Under the pieces are notes generated by a model. The model saw only the letters and a program-made list of their open reading frames with translations, was not told the DNA's origin and did no database searches. 64,000 nucleotides of DNA. Origin: Fomitopsis serialis. Its lineage: Eukaryota > Basidiomycota > Agaricomycetes > Polyporales > Fomitopsidaceae. Both the position numbers and the translations under genes were made by a program. The stretch covers positions 124,001-188,000 of the forward strand of contig NW_025954987.1 of NCBI RefSeq assembly GCF_022376445.1, read 5' to 3'. Numbering within the stretch: the first letter of the stretch is position 1; every line of letters begins with the position of its first letter. Positions 23,596 through 36,184 of the stretch are shown in pieces.

Positions 23596-24672
23596 ATGGA
23601 TACATCCCTAGCGCAAGTCAGGCGAACACTTCCTGTCGAGGTCCTCGAGCTCATATGTCAAGACATCGAGCAGAACGATTTCCCGCCCGTCCTGCGAGCC
23701 AACAGCACGCTCTACAGCATCGCTGTGCGAGTTCTGTACCGGAATATCCCACAGTTGCCGGTAGCACGCTCGATCGCTTTTCTGAAGGCCATGGATCGTA
23801 ATACAACACTTACAACGTTCGTTCACGACTTATTTGTCGACTGGTCCAGCTACCATGTTACCGGAAACCTCCTTCGTCTACTGCGGCGCGTCCTCCGGCA
23901 GCTCAAGAACCTACGCTTCTTATCTATCGAGCTCTCCCCTCGAGACAACTTGGCCAGTCACGCGTGGATATTCGTCGACGGACCATACAAGTTGCGCACA
24001 TTCGCGACATCTACGCGCTGCGATAACGCTCTCGCGCACGTACTGGAACAACAACCGCTTATCTACGAGCTGTCGCTCCGTGGATTCCAGACAAATCTGC
24101 CATTCCGGCTCTCGTCGACCGCGCTACCTCGACTCAACTCCTTCCGATGTACCCACGCTGACACCTCTGTGATCACAGAGGTGATCCGAGGCCGGCCAGT
24201 CGAAGGCATCTCCATCTCGCTTTTCGCGGATGAGGGGTTTGAACCGCTGGACACTCTTCGGCTAACGAGCACGCCGCTCAAACGACTCACCCTTATGGCG
24301 CTCGACGAAATCCCAGCCACGAAGATACTCACACAAGTGGCGATGCGGGCCAGCCAGCTTGAAGCGCTCCATATCGTTGTCCTACTATCGCACTATACGT
24401 CTGTATGTCGCCCATTCCATGCCATCCTATGCTTTCGCAATCTCATAGCTCATGACCATTGACAGGAAGGCCTCATGGAAGCGGGTCCCATGCTGTCGAG
24501 TTTCAAGGAACTCCGCTATATCACCGTAATGGGCGGCCTTGGAGTGGATCTCACCAATGACCAACAGATCGCGAAGGAGTGGCACAAGCATTGCAAGACA
24601 CTCAAGACCATCATTCTTCCAAAGGGCCAAGTGTGGTTTGAACGCGACGGAGAATGGGGTTGTTGTCTTTGA
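23596..24672 (+). CDS. F-box/LRR-like protein
   Basis: Exons 23596-24402 and 24466-24672 (63-bp intron) code 337 residues. The N-terminus (RRTLPVEVLELICQDI and following, with LYSIAVRVLYRNI) has the pattern of the F-box motif seen in large basidiomycete families. The rest is Leu-spaced (LRFLSIELS, LKRLTLMALDE, LEALHIVVL, LRYITVMGG), as in LRR-type substrate-binding regions. Such proteins usually act as SCF ubiquitin-ligase adaptors through Skp1; the target is unknown. The start ATG at 23596 directly precedes the F-box. A 22-bp perfect palindrome lies inside the coding sequence at 24162-24183. Family assignment is by pattern only. Confidence 0.7.
24162..24183. repeat. 22-bp perfect palindrome within coding sequence
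   Basis: CACCTCTGTGA followed immediately by its reverse complement, with no loop, inside exon 1 of the F-box-like gene. It is in frame and open. Confidence 0.8.
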
Positions 24673-24882
24673 TCGCGCGTGACTTTCAGGACTCGCTTAC
24701 GAGTTAGTCGCATAGGCCGTCACCACAATCTACCGCAGTTCCCTTGTGTCAGTATATAGGTTTTGTACACAGACAATATCTTGGCCCAATATACAAGTAG
24801 AGGAAATGAGGGCGGGAGGAAGTGGATACTTTGATGTCAGTACTTGGAGTGAGTTTATACATCCGGTGCGTCTCCCTATTCA

Positions 24883-26709
24883 TTACCAAACGCGTTGACA
24901 TGAGGGAATCTCACGACGTGAAAGGCGCACCTCTCGCATGAATGTCAACATGTGGCAGCTGATATACCTTTGACAAAGCCTGCGCCAGCATACGCGAACA
25001 GATACTCCCACTTGCGTGCGAATACCGCGAACTCCATCGGATCGCGCAGCGATGGATGCGTTTCCGCAACAGCGTCTTGTTGCACATTGCTCTTGAAGCG
25101 GCGACCCCACGTCCGGAGGGTACGAGGATAGTCTGCAAGCACTTGGAATGTCAACATCGCCGAGACATGTTATGGCTGCTTACGCGCTGAGTGGTTCTCA
25201 ACGGTGTGCAGCTTCAGCCTGCCTTGAGTGGTCTTGTTGGCCGCATCAATCAAGGCCGACGCGCTCGGAAGAGCGGAGTTGGGCCAGATGTACCGCCGCA
25301 TGAAGTCCTCAGCTCTGGACATCGTGAGTGAGAAGGGTACGCACGGAAGACACAACGATCGCGCTTACTGATACTCGCTGTACCGATGCTCAGGAAAAGT
25401 GCTTGAGCTGATAACGGCGGTTGCGTTGCGCGTCTTCAGAGCGAAGTCAACGAGGCGGAAGTAAGTGTTGTAATACTTCCGGTCGTCAATCTATCATGAG
25501 CGCGCCAAACTTGCTACTTAATGGTTCTTTGGTACTTCTTACCTTAGGTCCGACGTGTTCTATCATCTCAATGCTTACCAGCGCATCAAAAGCGTGCTCA
25601 AAGTGTCGCGGGATATCTCGATAGTCAAGCAGGTGGACGCGGATGCGAGCCTCCAAGCCGGCCTCCCTGATTCGTTCTTCTGCGAGCGTCTTCTGCTCGA
25701 TAGACAGCGTGAGCGTGTCCACCTCGCAGTCATATGTCGAGCAGCCTGATTTTAGGATAGGTTCAGATATCGAGTCACTGGGATTCAAAGCAATCTATCC
25801 TCACTTCAATCGAGAGTGCCCCCCACCCAGTACCGAACTCGAGCAGCCGATGCCCTGGCTGAAGGCGTAGTTGACGGAGGACGTGTTGGATCTTGCGGCG
25901 CTGAGCTGCCTCTAGATCACCGGCAGTAGGGCCAGACGCCAGGTCTCCACCGACGCCGCCTTCCCCGTCGCCCCACAGCCCACAGGAGTACATCATCTCC
26001 TTACTCAAAAATGCCTTGTCAAGCCAATGTGAGCCGCTACACAGGGATGAAAAACAGTAAGCAGACCTTATACATGTCGTTGGATAAATCATAGCTCGCA
26101 ACAACATTGAGACGGGCCCGGGAATGCGTTTGGCCAGCGAACGCATTCCACACCCCGGATACGGCGGCGATAGTCTTGTTGTATAGCCAGGAAATATTTG
26201 AGAGGCCGGATAGATTGTCGATGAACAGCTGTAGTTCGTAGATTCGATCAGTGAAGGCAGCAGAGGAGGCGCAAACAACCATGCCTCTATGACTGCCTGT
26301 AAATCGTCCACTCGGACTTCCCCCATCATGAACGCCTCACTGACTGGTCAACCCCCGGTGAGCACCTCGTCTGGCTTGTCGTGCATAGTACTTACAGCCG
26401 AGGTTCCCAGATCTACCCAATGATGTTCATCACGTTGGTTAATGATCTCGTTGCTCGGCTTGAAGGGCGTTAAGACTCACAGCAGGACTCGAGTCCAGAA
26501 GTACTCGTCCACCACGCTGATGCGAACATTGTCGCGTCCCTCGCTAGGCCGGCCGAAGGGGACAACCTTGCCGCCCTCTTCAATCTCTATACATCCCACC
26601 TTGACCGCGCCCTGCAGAATATCTGGATCCACGCTCTGGCTGATAGAATTGATATCAATGGCGGGGGTTCGGGACAAGTCGCATCGACGTACCAATGTAG
26701 GTTAGCCAT
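24883..26709 (-). CDS. Cyclopropane-fatty-acyl-phospholipid synthase-like methyltransferase, frame broken twice
   Basis: SAM-dependent methyltransferase family that transfers a methylene or methyl to unsaturated acyl chains or sphingolipids. Minus-strand exons: 26693-26709, 26481-26639, 26396-26412, 26285-26343, 26067-26228, 26014 down to 25805, 25745-25543, 25490-25369, 25314-25184, 25132-24883, about 443 residues. Landmarks: FSEAFMMGEV and SNISWLYN in the N-domain, FLSKEMMYSCGLW, the SAM motif LLEFGTGWGALSIE, VDTLTLSIEQK, SIEMIEHVGPK, then HYPRTLRTWGRRF and CHMLTFMRE at the end. One base is missing near 25737 (in the AAxTYDCE helix) and one near 24965 (in KGYISC). Exons 1 and 3 are 17 bp each. 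The exon 4 donor appears to be GC. Both breaks could be assembly errors. Confidence 0.75.
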
Positions 26710-28913
26710 TGGCGAGGGCTCGACAGCATCGAGGGAGGAGGGAGGAGCGGACGTTTCCGCTGGGAGATGTTTGCTGAGTAGTAGTCCGGGGCAGCCGAGA
26801 GAGACATCTTGAGCAGTAGACTAGTAGATGAGCAGGAGGGGCGGAACGGTGAGTGTCAGAAAATTGGGAGGGGAATCGGAGGCAGCTCTCTGTATTTGTC
26901 CCCACTGGCAACCGGAGGTGTGTACATAGAATCGGAGACAGCGCACCCATGCAGATATGGCTGGCAATGCAGGTGGAATGTCGCAGCATCCAGAATTGAT
27001 GAATGACCAGATGACTATAGCTTCAGAGAATTTTAGGTGACGGTGTCTAAGAATCGACATGTGGGGCAATCAAATGCCGACTGATGAATAGAAAACGGAC
27101 CTGTCAGGTAGATAGAGACCGTTTTCTGGAATTGGTAATGGAAACATCACCTGTTCTGACTGTGTTTTCACACACTGTCACAGTCCGGTTAACTGGAGCG
27201 ACCGTGCATGGCAACAGAAGGGGCATTGAAAGCCAACGTCGAAATCGTCGTACACATTTGTCTGACAAATCGGGTATCAGTATCGGGAACCCTTAATGTA
27301 CTGTCTACATATGCACGATACATTCGACTGCACAATTGCTGCGTACCCACCAGATTCGAGACGGCAAGAATCAGAGTGCTGCCGTCAACAAGACCATGAC
27401 ACTGGCCACTGACGAGATACGATGAAAAGAATGTGGTCAAATTCAAAGTGCGTACATACCCCCCCTGATCGAGACGAGTTATCCAAACGCCCTGATGCGA
27501 GTTATCTTACGGATCATAGGACGAAGATGAGGGCAGTCTGAGTAGCCTCCGAAGGAGGATGGCTACGGCCGTCCGAGTCGGCGCGGTGACCTTGGACCCG
27601 GGCCAGAGAAGCGCACGTACTTATTCGATATGTGGTATCGACGCGGTTGTCAGTCATCATTGGCTCTCCACTCAATGACATGAAAGGTAGGCGTGCTCAC
27701 TCTTTCCATTATCTTTGATCTGCTCGAGTCAACACAGTGAATTAAGGGATGTCCTTGTCCTTACTAATCTCTTCAGGCGGCGGATAGCACTGCCCATGCC
27801 TTCAGGCGCTCCTAGGACGTTGGAATATCCGACGTCTGATTTGATCCTAGGGCATATGTATGTACTGTCTTCCAGCGGTTCAGGGACTATGACTCGGAGT
27901 AACGACGTTTCCGAGTCGGCGTGGCACGACCCCAGATCGATGCATTGACCAGAACGGCGGAACTTGGAGGTCTAGCGCCACCGATGTAGCCTGAGGGGGA
28001 TCTACACAGATTCTATGAAGAAAAGTGAGTAAGGATGCCACGTCGCTTCCCTGAACACTGTAGCCCTAGTAAAGGTGCAGTACTTACTGCTTCTGTTCTC
28101 GATCTCTCAGAGTTGTACGGTTTCATTTACATACGTCCTAGGTGACCTTTTCTCCGTGAGATTGGAAGTGTAAGCATTTGTTCAGGTTCTCCGCGTCTGC
28201 AGGAATGAGTGTAATCGTACTCACATGATGGTCATTGGTGAACTTGAATATCCCTTAAATGACCGGTCCCAGCTCAGTTCTGCCGATTCCGAGTCCACAA
28301 GCGATTGCAGTCGGCTGGCGATCTTCCCTTCCCTAGACTTCTCGCCGTCTATCGCCGTGAAACTCAATGGATCATCGAAATGTACGGCGGACAAGATAGT
28401 GTTTTCGTTTTTCTCGCGGTTCCGCATACTTTTGAAAAGCGCTGTAATTCCGCTGGACGTGTGCCAATCGAGTGGCTTCTTCTTCGTAGGTTATCCGTGT
28501 GCGGCGATACTAAGTGCAAATCTCGGAGCAGAATATGTGGCATGTGTGTACTCACCTTCTCCGAGTCCTGACTACGTCTCTCACGTCCCACTATATCCGG
28601 TCTCCGTGCGTTCACTCACGGGGATACCGCGGGGGACTCGTACAGCCTGGAATATGGATTACTCCGCGAGGTCAGATCCATGACTTGGCATGCCACCCAA
28701 CAGCTCTGCGCTTGTAAGTGAATGCCAGACAAGGGTTTGCCCTGTTTAAAGGGCCCAGTCGCCAGGCGAAAAGCACTACTTGCGGTAGGTATGTAATACA
28801 AGCTGGAGGAGGCTGGAGGATGCAGATGAGTCCGAAGAACGAAGTTGCATTCAATGTCTTCCGCGTAACTGGCAAGACAATCTTGTGTAATTTTGTCCGG
28901 ACTGCACACTTAT
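26710..28913. other. Long interval without a recognised gene
   Basis: No domain is seen. The best coding-like stretch is a minus-strand open segment at 28221-28427 (contains SAVHFDDPLSF and FKGYSSSPMTIM) that ends exactly at a GTGAGT donor; I could not connect it to other exons. The rest shows only short frames. Confidence 0.35.
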
Positions 28914-28999
28914 GGTTTAGTGGTGTAGTTGGTTATCACGTCCGTCTCACATGGAGTGTTTATCACGGGAGGTCTCCGGTTCGAACCCGGGCTGAACCA
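28914..28999 (+). tRNA. tRNA-Val (anticodon CAC) with a 12-nt intron
   Basis: A complete cloverleaf can be drawn. The acceptor GGTTTAG pairs with CTGAACC and the discriminator is A at 28999. The D arm runs GTGTAGTTGGTTATCAC. The anticodon stem TCCGT (28941-28945) pairs with ACGGG (28965-28969), and loop CTCACA holds anticodon CAC at 28948-28950. The T arm has CCGGTTCGAACCCGG, which is also the B box of the internal promoter. A 12-nt intron (28952-28963) sits one base after the anticodon, the canonical position for nuclear tRNA introns. A T-run at 29001 can end Pol III transcription. Confidence 0.93.
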
Positions 29000-29319
29000 T
29001 TTTGCTTCATCATCCAGTGCATCGTTCTCCCAATGCCAGATATGTGTCTTGACGTGACAGATCGGGATGAGTAGCGCTCGATCGACGAGCAACTTGGAGT
29101 CTACTGGACTACTCCCTACGTAGTACCACCACTAGGGCCGAGTGTCAAGATTACCCCTCTGTCTCAGTAGTTTACCAGTCAACTTATCATCGCAAGAATG
29201 CCTCTTCGGCGGCCGGATGTTAGTGGAGCTTGCTTACTTGCATCCGCGCGCCGCGCACTAGTCGGTGCAACTCAACTCGGCCGAACGTATTCAAGTTCTG
29301 CCACCAACAGTTTGTTCTT

Positions 29320-31157
29320 ATGAAGTTCATCATTGGTGATGTCCCCGACCATGCAAATCCCAGGCGCATTCGTCATGCGGAACATTTCAGAGAGGTGAAG
29401 AATGGAGATGTCGTGGATGCGTTCGACCACATCATTGTGTGGGACGATGATTGTGTGACGGCGGATCTGGTTCAGAGGTGAGTGAGGTATCCGCCCCTGT
29501 GACCTGTCTGCTACACTGTTCATGACATTCGTTCAGGTGGCGCATGATGGACGACCCGTTGTGCGACAAGGCGCTACAGACCGTCTTTCAGGCCTCTGGA
29601 TCAAGCGTGGGGAAGGAGCTTCTCGCATGTTTAGAAGAGCATTCTGCTGAGCACCCCAGAAGACGCCGACGGTCCCGTACATGCTTTCCTTCGCGAAGTG
29701 TCACAGCATCCACCGGCGGGCATCCAACTCACCGGCAGTGAAGCAGATCTCGCTCGAGAGCTTTTCCTTGACAACAGCATAGAATTCAGTCAAGCACTGT
29801 TACATTACAGTCTTGCCGGCGGCTTCGCCAGGTGAGTGGGCCTCGCTCTTATAAAAGGTCCCTTCTTCAGGTGGGCCGAGAGCTCTGACGATAAGTCATC
29901 AGCCCTCGCATTACACGGACCCTTCAAGCCGTTTCCTACCTCGTCCCACACTCTAGTAAATCTCGCCAGGAGGCGAATAGCGACGCTGCCTCCTTGGCCG
30001 CATCTCAACGCATTACCGGTGCCTCAAATGAGCGTACCTTCATCCGGCTCTTAGAAACATTCCAAATGGTATTGGATGTCTTAGACTGCACAGCCGCGGC
30101 CCCTCATACAGGCCATCACAGTCCTCACTCGCTCACTGATTCAAAGGAGAGAGACGCTCGTACGACGTATCTCGAACCGGGCGGATACGCTTGGCGATCG
30201 ACTGTCAATGTCCGATTATTGCACGGCATAGCTCGTATGCGTGTTCGGGAGCGATGGAGAAGAGAAGGGGAGAAGATTTGATGGCAGCGACCGTGCCCAT
30301 CAACCAGGAAGAGCTGAGCGGGACGTAAGGACAACTTCTTTGAGTAGCATTTGAACCTTGTTTACATTCTCTACAACAGCCTTGCAGCGTTCTCCACCAT
30401 CCCAATCTGGTGTCTGCACCGTCTCCACGTCCATCCCTCAGCTGAGCATGTCCGTGCATACCTTGCTCTCTGGCGGCATGTTGGCTTCTACCTGGGCATA
30501 GACCCCTCCATCATCCGGCGACATTTCTCATCGCCCATCACCGCCGACAAGTTCATCGTCACCACAGCAATGCATCTCTTCTCGACGGACGACCCCTCGG
30601 ACGCTGCCGATGCCCCGACCATCCCCATCCTGCGCGCGGTCTCGAACCGCGCTCCGATGTACAACTCCTTCGAATACAACTGTGCGCTGACGCGGCACAT
30701 CCTGGGACCCTCCTTGTCTGACCGGGTAGGCTTACCCCCGACCCTGTTGCGCATGTCCATCCGGATGCATACCGCGCTCCTCCTTCAGCGCATCCCGCAC
30801 TGGGTGACGCACTACTATCCTCGCAAGGGGTGGACGGCCAAGAGGAGGGCGGTGCTGAAGGAGGGCGTTGCGCTTAGTGTACGATGGAACCTCGGCATGC
30901 GCAAAGTGTCCTTCCGTCCGAGGACAGACGTGAAGAACGACGGGATCAAGAATGGGAGCAACGAGGGTGAAGGCGGCGAGATAGCGGCGGGCGTCCAGGA
31001 AGCGGAAGCGGTACAGCTGGACATCGCTGGTAACCGCCGCCTCGCCCGGCAGTGGCGCGAGGTGCTGGCTGAGATGATTGCGGTCTGCGCTGGAGTGGGT
31101 ATTGTCGGCGTTGGACTTACCTGGATCACTGTCCGCTTCCTATGGTCTCGGTGGTAG
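29320..31157 (+). CDS. mpaB/rubber-oxygenase-type (DUF2236) oxygenase, frame broken twice
   Basis: Exons 29320-29477, 29537-29831, 29903-30324 and 30380-31157, about 550 residues. The family comprises heme-b-type oxygenases and ER-bound MpaB-like enzymes. Diagnostic stretches are FSQALLHYSLAGGFASPRIT, RTFIRLLETFQMVLDV, STVNVRLLHGIARMRVRERW (with the His expected near heme) and YLALWRHVGFYLGI. A C-terminal helix (IAVCAGVGIVGVGLTWITV) would anchor it in a membrane. The start MKFIIGDVPD fits homologues as I remember them. One extra C in a CCCC run near 29654-29657 and one missing base near 30270 (giving a false TGA) break the frame. The substrate is unknown. Confidence 0.7.
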
Positions 31158-31823
31158 ATGAGGACTCGTCTTGGATCGTCTCGTATGTCAGCCTTCGTGA
31201 TTCACTTTAGATTGACTGTAGAACTTACGGCCCCAATATAGTGCTGGCGTATGAAACATCCAAGGCCCTATTCGTGGAATGCGTGCTAGGAGCTGTACGC
31301 GGTCACGTGAGATGTCTTCAATACCGCGACAGTCTGAGCGCCACTCGACGCGACGGCCACGAAGGTCGTGCGCATGTATATCAGTCTCACGCAGACAGAT
31401 AATACAATTGGTCAAGTGGATAGCTGTGACTAGGGAGATAACTCACCTAGCTATCACAAGTGCCAACGTCTCTTCCATACTTCATGCGCGACGCGTCGAG
31501 TATGAAAGAGGGTTTGGCTCTTGTAGCATTGTGCTTGTAGAAGAGGGCACCTCATGAAAGAGACAAAGAACATGAAGCTCGCGCCGAACACGCGGCAACG
31601 AGTGGCGGACGGTGGCGGTTCAAGCGCAGGGGGCTTACGCAAGACGTGGGAGAGGTGGCCCGCCTCAAAGCGTGCAACAATGGGCCCCGCGCCACATGCG
31701 CAATTAGGCCACAGGTTCAAGTTGCGTCTTGTTTGCGCTTTGCTCCGTTCACATTCACCACCACTTCAGCTCCTGAGCACCGACCTGACCCATCCTATCC
31801 AACCCCCTTTTGCTGCTTTGACC

Positions 31824-33126
31824 ATGGCAAAAGGCTCAAATCACCACCGATTACCACCGGTACGATCGCTGGACACACCCCGGTCCAGAACAACATCTTC
31901 TTTCCTCGACCGTCTTCCTATGCGGTCCCGACAGGATGGGAGCCGTATCCGTCAGGGGCCCCACCAATTCTGTACACGCAACGCGTGCTAGGGCGCGCAG
32001 GACCTGTTTCTCCGCCAGCATCTCGGGGCAGTGGTCCTCAGTTCAGTGTCGCGGGGGCATCAGCATTGCAGGGCCCGAAGGAGCTCGCCTCCGAGTTCCT
32101 CTCCCAACGGCACACAAAAGCAACGGACGAGGGGCCCGTGGCCACAATTCGACGGAAGACCTACCCGGCGGAGAACAACGTCCGACAGTCGCTCCCTGCT
32201 CCCTCCCCGCGACCCTCGACATCAGCCCCGACAAGGGCCACAACGCGTCGACTTCGCAGTCGACTCCTACATCTCCGCCGCCGCCATTCTTTGCGGAGGA
32301 TTTCTTTCGGGGTACATCATGTGCCCCGATCAATGTGGACGATGACCCACAACCTACACCGAGCGTTGTAGGGCCCAGTGGAGGAAAGCGGACCCGTGGG
32401 GAGTTCGCGCGTAGGATCTTGGAGGATTCAATGCCTCCATCAGCCAGGACAATGGGCCGTTCCAATGCATCCTTAATCACGACAGTTGCTCCTGCAGTGT
32501 CCAGCCGAGACAGGCACCTACTGGCCGCAAACGCAAGCGGACGAACGCGGAGGGGGACTGCGATGCGGCGCCATCGTCCAGCGCACCCAAGTCCTCCACC
32601 AGCAACCGAAAAAGGAAGCGCGTAAAGAAGGCTGTTCCGGCCAAGGCGGCAGTGTTCCCGCTGTTGCTCAGGCATCATCGCCGGAGCTGCCACCACGGGA
32701 TTCGTCGACCCCAACGACGAAGGATGTGGAGACGTCTACCGCGATTACAGCGGAATCGTTGCCGGCGAGACCCGCAACCGCGCCCCCTCAGGTGTTCTCT
32801 CCCGGTCCAGTCGTTGCCGCTGTGGAAGATCCACTCGCTTCACCCATCGAGAGGGGCCAGCCCGAGCCCGAGTCCCCAGCCGTGAAATCCACCGGCTTGG
32901 ATGCAGCGCCCCCGACTGAAGCTGTGGCGCCGTCGGTCGCGAAGCGACCACAATCTACTACGCCTCCTGTTGTTGCGGCGAGCCTCAATTTCATCATTGG
33001 TGAGTGCAACTGCCTCGACGTCCTTGATTGCATTCCGACTCTCGCTCAGGTACGCCGCCCTCAGTGGAGCCTGAGGACGACCTCTGCGACTTGTTCGGCG
33101 ATCCACTCGACGATGACTCCGTTTGA
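31824..33126 (+). pseudogene. Gene X copy 1: basic, nuclear-type protein gene, decayed
   Basis: Aligns along its length with copy 2 (44285-45551). Shared landmarks: the start (ATG GCA A), RAGPVSPPASRGSGPQ, FAEDFFRGTSCAP, RTRGEFARRIL, the nuclear-localisation-like GRKRKRTNAE and RKRKRVKKAVPAK, AKRPQSTTPPVVAASL, a 50-bp GTGAGT...CAG intron (33000-33049) and an acidic end DDLCDLFGDPLDDDSV. Frames differ between the landmarks. Relative to copy 2 there is a net four-base loss near 32505 and a one-base loss near 32650, among others. I do not recognise the family; the charge pattern suggests a nuclear, disordered protein. Confidence 0.5.
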
Positions 33127-33728
33127 GCTACATCTTGTGATTGTGAGATTCCTACGTAGTACGAGGTAGTGTCCAGGTACTGTTTATTCTTCTTCATCCA
33201 ATGTCTACCTTAGATTCAACCGCATCATATACCCAGCACTTCATCTATACCCAGTATACCAGCATCCATATATACCTCGCATTGTGTTCATACAAAATTC
33301 TACAGTAATCAGTCATTCAGTGCCGGCAACATTACTGGTAGAGGCGGACACTGTGCCAGCGATCGACTCCGCAATGCACACCAAGGCCCATATGGGTGAT
33401 GCTGTCCTGCGCACCCCGGCCACTTCGATGTTCAGCGTCAAAATCGGCCACGTCTTGTATACAACGTATGCGGTGAGGGCACGTCGTTAGCCAGGCAGGA
33501 TCAGTGGGTGCTTTCGATAGCGGCAGCTGCATGATAGCCTGCTTTTCCAAGTCTTGAAGTTAGTAGCAGTCTGGGGCCGTATCATCTTTGGTAGTACGCA
33601 GAGCGAGCGCACGATGATGCATTGCTTAAGATTATCACAATCCGAGTACAAACATGAGTGGCGATTCGAGACAAACAAATGTGACACATGATACAGTGTG
33701 AATGATATGAACGGTGCATCCAAACCGC

Positions 33729-35435
33729 TCACAGGAAGAAGCCCTTGAAGTCCCAGAACGTACCCTCTACCGCCATGCGCGTCGCCGTCAACTGCGCCAC
33801 CCTCACAAACAGGGTTCCATCCAGCACCTCCGCACCTCGAGCAACTTGCCTCGAACGAATCAGGCCCGCGTCGCCATACACCTTCGAGTAGTGCAGCAGC
33901 GCGCGCTGCACTTTAGCGACGTGGTCGTCCGGGTGCACGAGCGCGCCCTCGACAAGCGCGAGCCACGGTTCGGCGTCGTCCCTGCGGGCGCGAGGGACGG
34001 CTTCGGGATCGTCGGCGGCACGGTGGCGTTGAGGGACGTGCCGGCGTAGAACTCGCGGATGTTGATGGCCTGCCTGCCGCGCGCGATCCACCAGGACAAG
34101 GCGGTGATGAAGTGCTTGCGTAGAAGGAGGATGCTCGAGCCTGGCGAGAGGTACTCGACCAGCGAGGGCATGAACAGGCTCGAGGTCAAGACGTGCATTC
34201 TGTGGGAAAGGGACGGGATCAGCTGGGGCATTCCATTGACGGGGATGTTGGAGCCCTACGAGAAGAAGTCCGCGTTGAAGTCACTGCTCGCGCTCCAGCC
34301 AGTGACACCGTATAGCAGGACGCTCAGCCAACTCAGCTCTTCGATCTTCTGGTCGAGGTTCGCACCAACAGGGAGCCACTCCTCCGTCCACGCCAGGAGG
34401 GGAGCCGCAAGCAGGTCCGCGACCTTCTCGTAGTACTCCAGGGCGCCCGTGGGGTCCATGTGCGGTTTCAGGCCGAGCGTGGTCACGCTGAAGCGGTCGT
34501 CCTTGAGGATACGCGCGATGATCTCGAAGGCGTGTACGCCCGCGCTGGCCTTCGGAGGGACCGCGGGGGCTGAGGAGTTCAGGAGGAGGTTCGAGAGCTT
34601 CGCGGAAACCTGCGAGACTGTACTCGGCACTGCCTTCGACAGTGTTGCGAACTCGGATGAGGGGAAGTACACCGTAACCTCGAGGGGGTGGCACGCCGTC
34701 TGCGCAAGACCTACAACATGATCAGTGAGAATCGGCAATGCGCACAGGAGGGAACGTGCTTTACCTTCTGCGACAAGACCAAGCAAGCCAAACTCAAGGC
34801 CATAGCCGACGTAGATCATGGGGTGATAGATGCGGGCATAGAACCGGCTCAACATGCCAGGCGTCAGCGCATCGCCATCGTCCGTGAAGTTCGCCGCGTG
34901 CGAGAAGACATATTCCTCAATCGTTGCGCCCGCGCCCTTCTCCTGGAGCACACCGTAGAAGTGGTGCAGGTACGCGTCGTAATAGCTGGAGACAGATGAG
35001 GAATGGCGGTTAGTGGAATGTAATGAATGAATGCCAGTATGCGAACCTGCGATCACCAAGATGCTCATTGAAGTTCTCCTTTGTGATTTTTCCCGGCGAA
35101 GCGGCGTAGGGGCGCGTCATGGGCTCCTGCGTCTTGAAGATTGCATTGTAGAGCGGTGCTGCGCCACCAAGTGCATAAACCGCGAGAAGCTGGTGTGAGA
35201 TGTGGCTGAGACGGTCACATCAGTTCTCGACAGGAGCTGCAGTAATAGACCGAAGGACACACTTGTGGAACCCTTCATCGTTGATAAAGGCATGACGCTG
35301 CTCATGGTTCTCCTTAAGGGTTTTAGTCACAGCGAGCTTCGTTTCGTATGTGATGCCTGGAAGGCGTTCGGGACACTTGGTCGACGGCGGAGGCGAGGGA
35401 AGGGGGAAAAGCGCGTCGAGGTTGCTATCGGTCAT
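33729..35435 (-). CDS. Questin-oxidase-like (DUF4243) protein 1, one frame break
   Basis: Exons 35263-35435, 35047-35205, 34765-34985, 34260-34710 and 33729-34199, about 491 residues. Landmarks of the family (GedK/AflY-type oxidases of fungal secondary metabolism): KENHEQRHAFINDEGFH, HISHQLLAVYALGG, YYDAYLHHFY, YHPMIYVGYGLEFGL, VHAFEIIARIL, EELSWLSVLLYGVTGW and HPDDHVAKVQRALLHY. One base is missing in the last exon near 34020, between LNATV and AADDPEAVP. Exon 2 has the same length (159 bp) as in copy 2, and the intron positions agree except that copy 1 has an extra intron at 34711-34764. It lies convergent to gene X copy 1, 602 bp away. The reaction is unknown; a Baeyer-Villiger type is known for characterised relatives. 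Confidence 0.75.
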
Positions 35436-36184
35436 AGCGATCTTGGGTGTGGGCTGTGATATCCCTTGACAGATGGCTGGAACGATGTTAGCTGTCGATT
35501 GGACGAGCGTGGCTATCGCAGCAGCCTTTTATACACGAGGAGCACAGCTTCTTCTTGCTCGCCCAGGAACATCGAATGCATAGATCGATTGTGCTGACCC
35601 GGAGCCTGACACCATCAGCTGCGTTCTTGGTATGATGGGGCAGCAACACGAGCACGCGATGTGCGTAATGAATCACAGTCAGAGGCCGAATGGTGCGGCA
35701 CATCTGTATCGAGTGGAGACTATAGGCAATTAGAGGCGTGTTCGATGTGTACTAGGGTGTGTCATAGCACTGTCAGCCCGGATGCGTAGCCGTTATGTGG
35801 TAACTCGCGGGAAGCATGGGCTCAAGTGAACGTCACGAAACTGGTCCAAGCAGGTATACACAGAGCTCGAGGTGCAGCCCAGCGCGGTCAAGACTCACGA
35901 CGCCCACGTTGTCTGACCTCCATCCGCCTAGCATCCCTCTGTGGCCGGATGAGTGCGGTCATCTTGAGGATAACAGCGGAAGTTGCAAACACTCCTCATT
36001 CGACCTGTGCAGAGACTCCCGAGAAAGAGACAGACAACTCACAGCAATAGATGTGCTCGCACAGCGCTGGTGCCATCCGACGCCGTCGGCTGCACACTCC
36101 AGGTCAGCTGTCGACTGTCTCCGATGATATCCTTGTCGTCAGGCCAGTTCCCGTCGGGAAATTCGCCCAATGGCCATGGAAGGT
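35436..36184. other. Intergenic left of the retrotransposon
   Basis: Upstream region of questin-oxidase-like 1. No gene is seen. It ends with the AAGGT target-site copy at 36180-36184. Confidence 0.5.
36180..36184. repeat. Target-site duplication AAGGT (left)
   Basis: Identical to 41908-41912 on the other side of the element. Confidence 0.9.

Noticed and set aside
32043..32714. 223-codon minus-strand frame over gene X copy 1 (and a 182-codon one over copy 2)
   Set aside because: The plus-strand frames carry the conserved landmarks, the shared intron and the acidic terminus; the antisense frame is a shadow.
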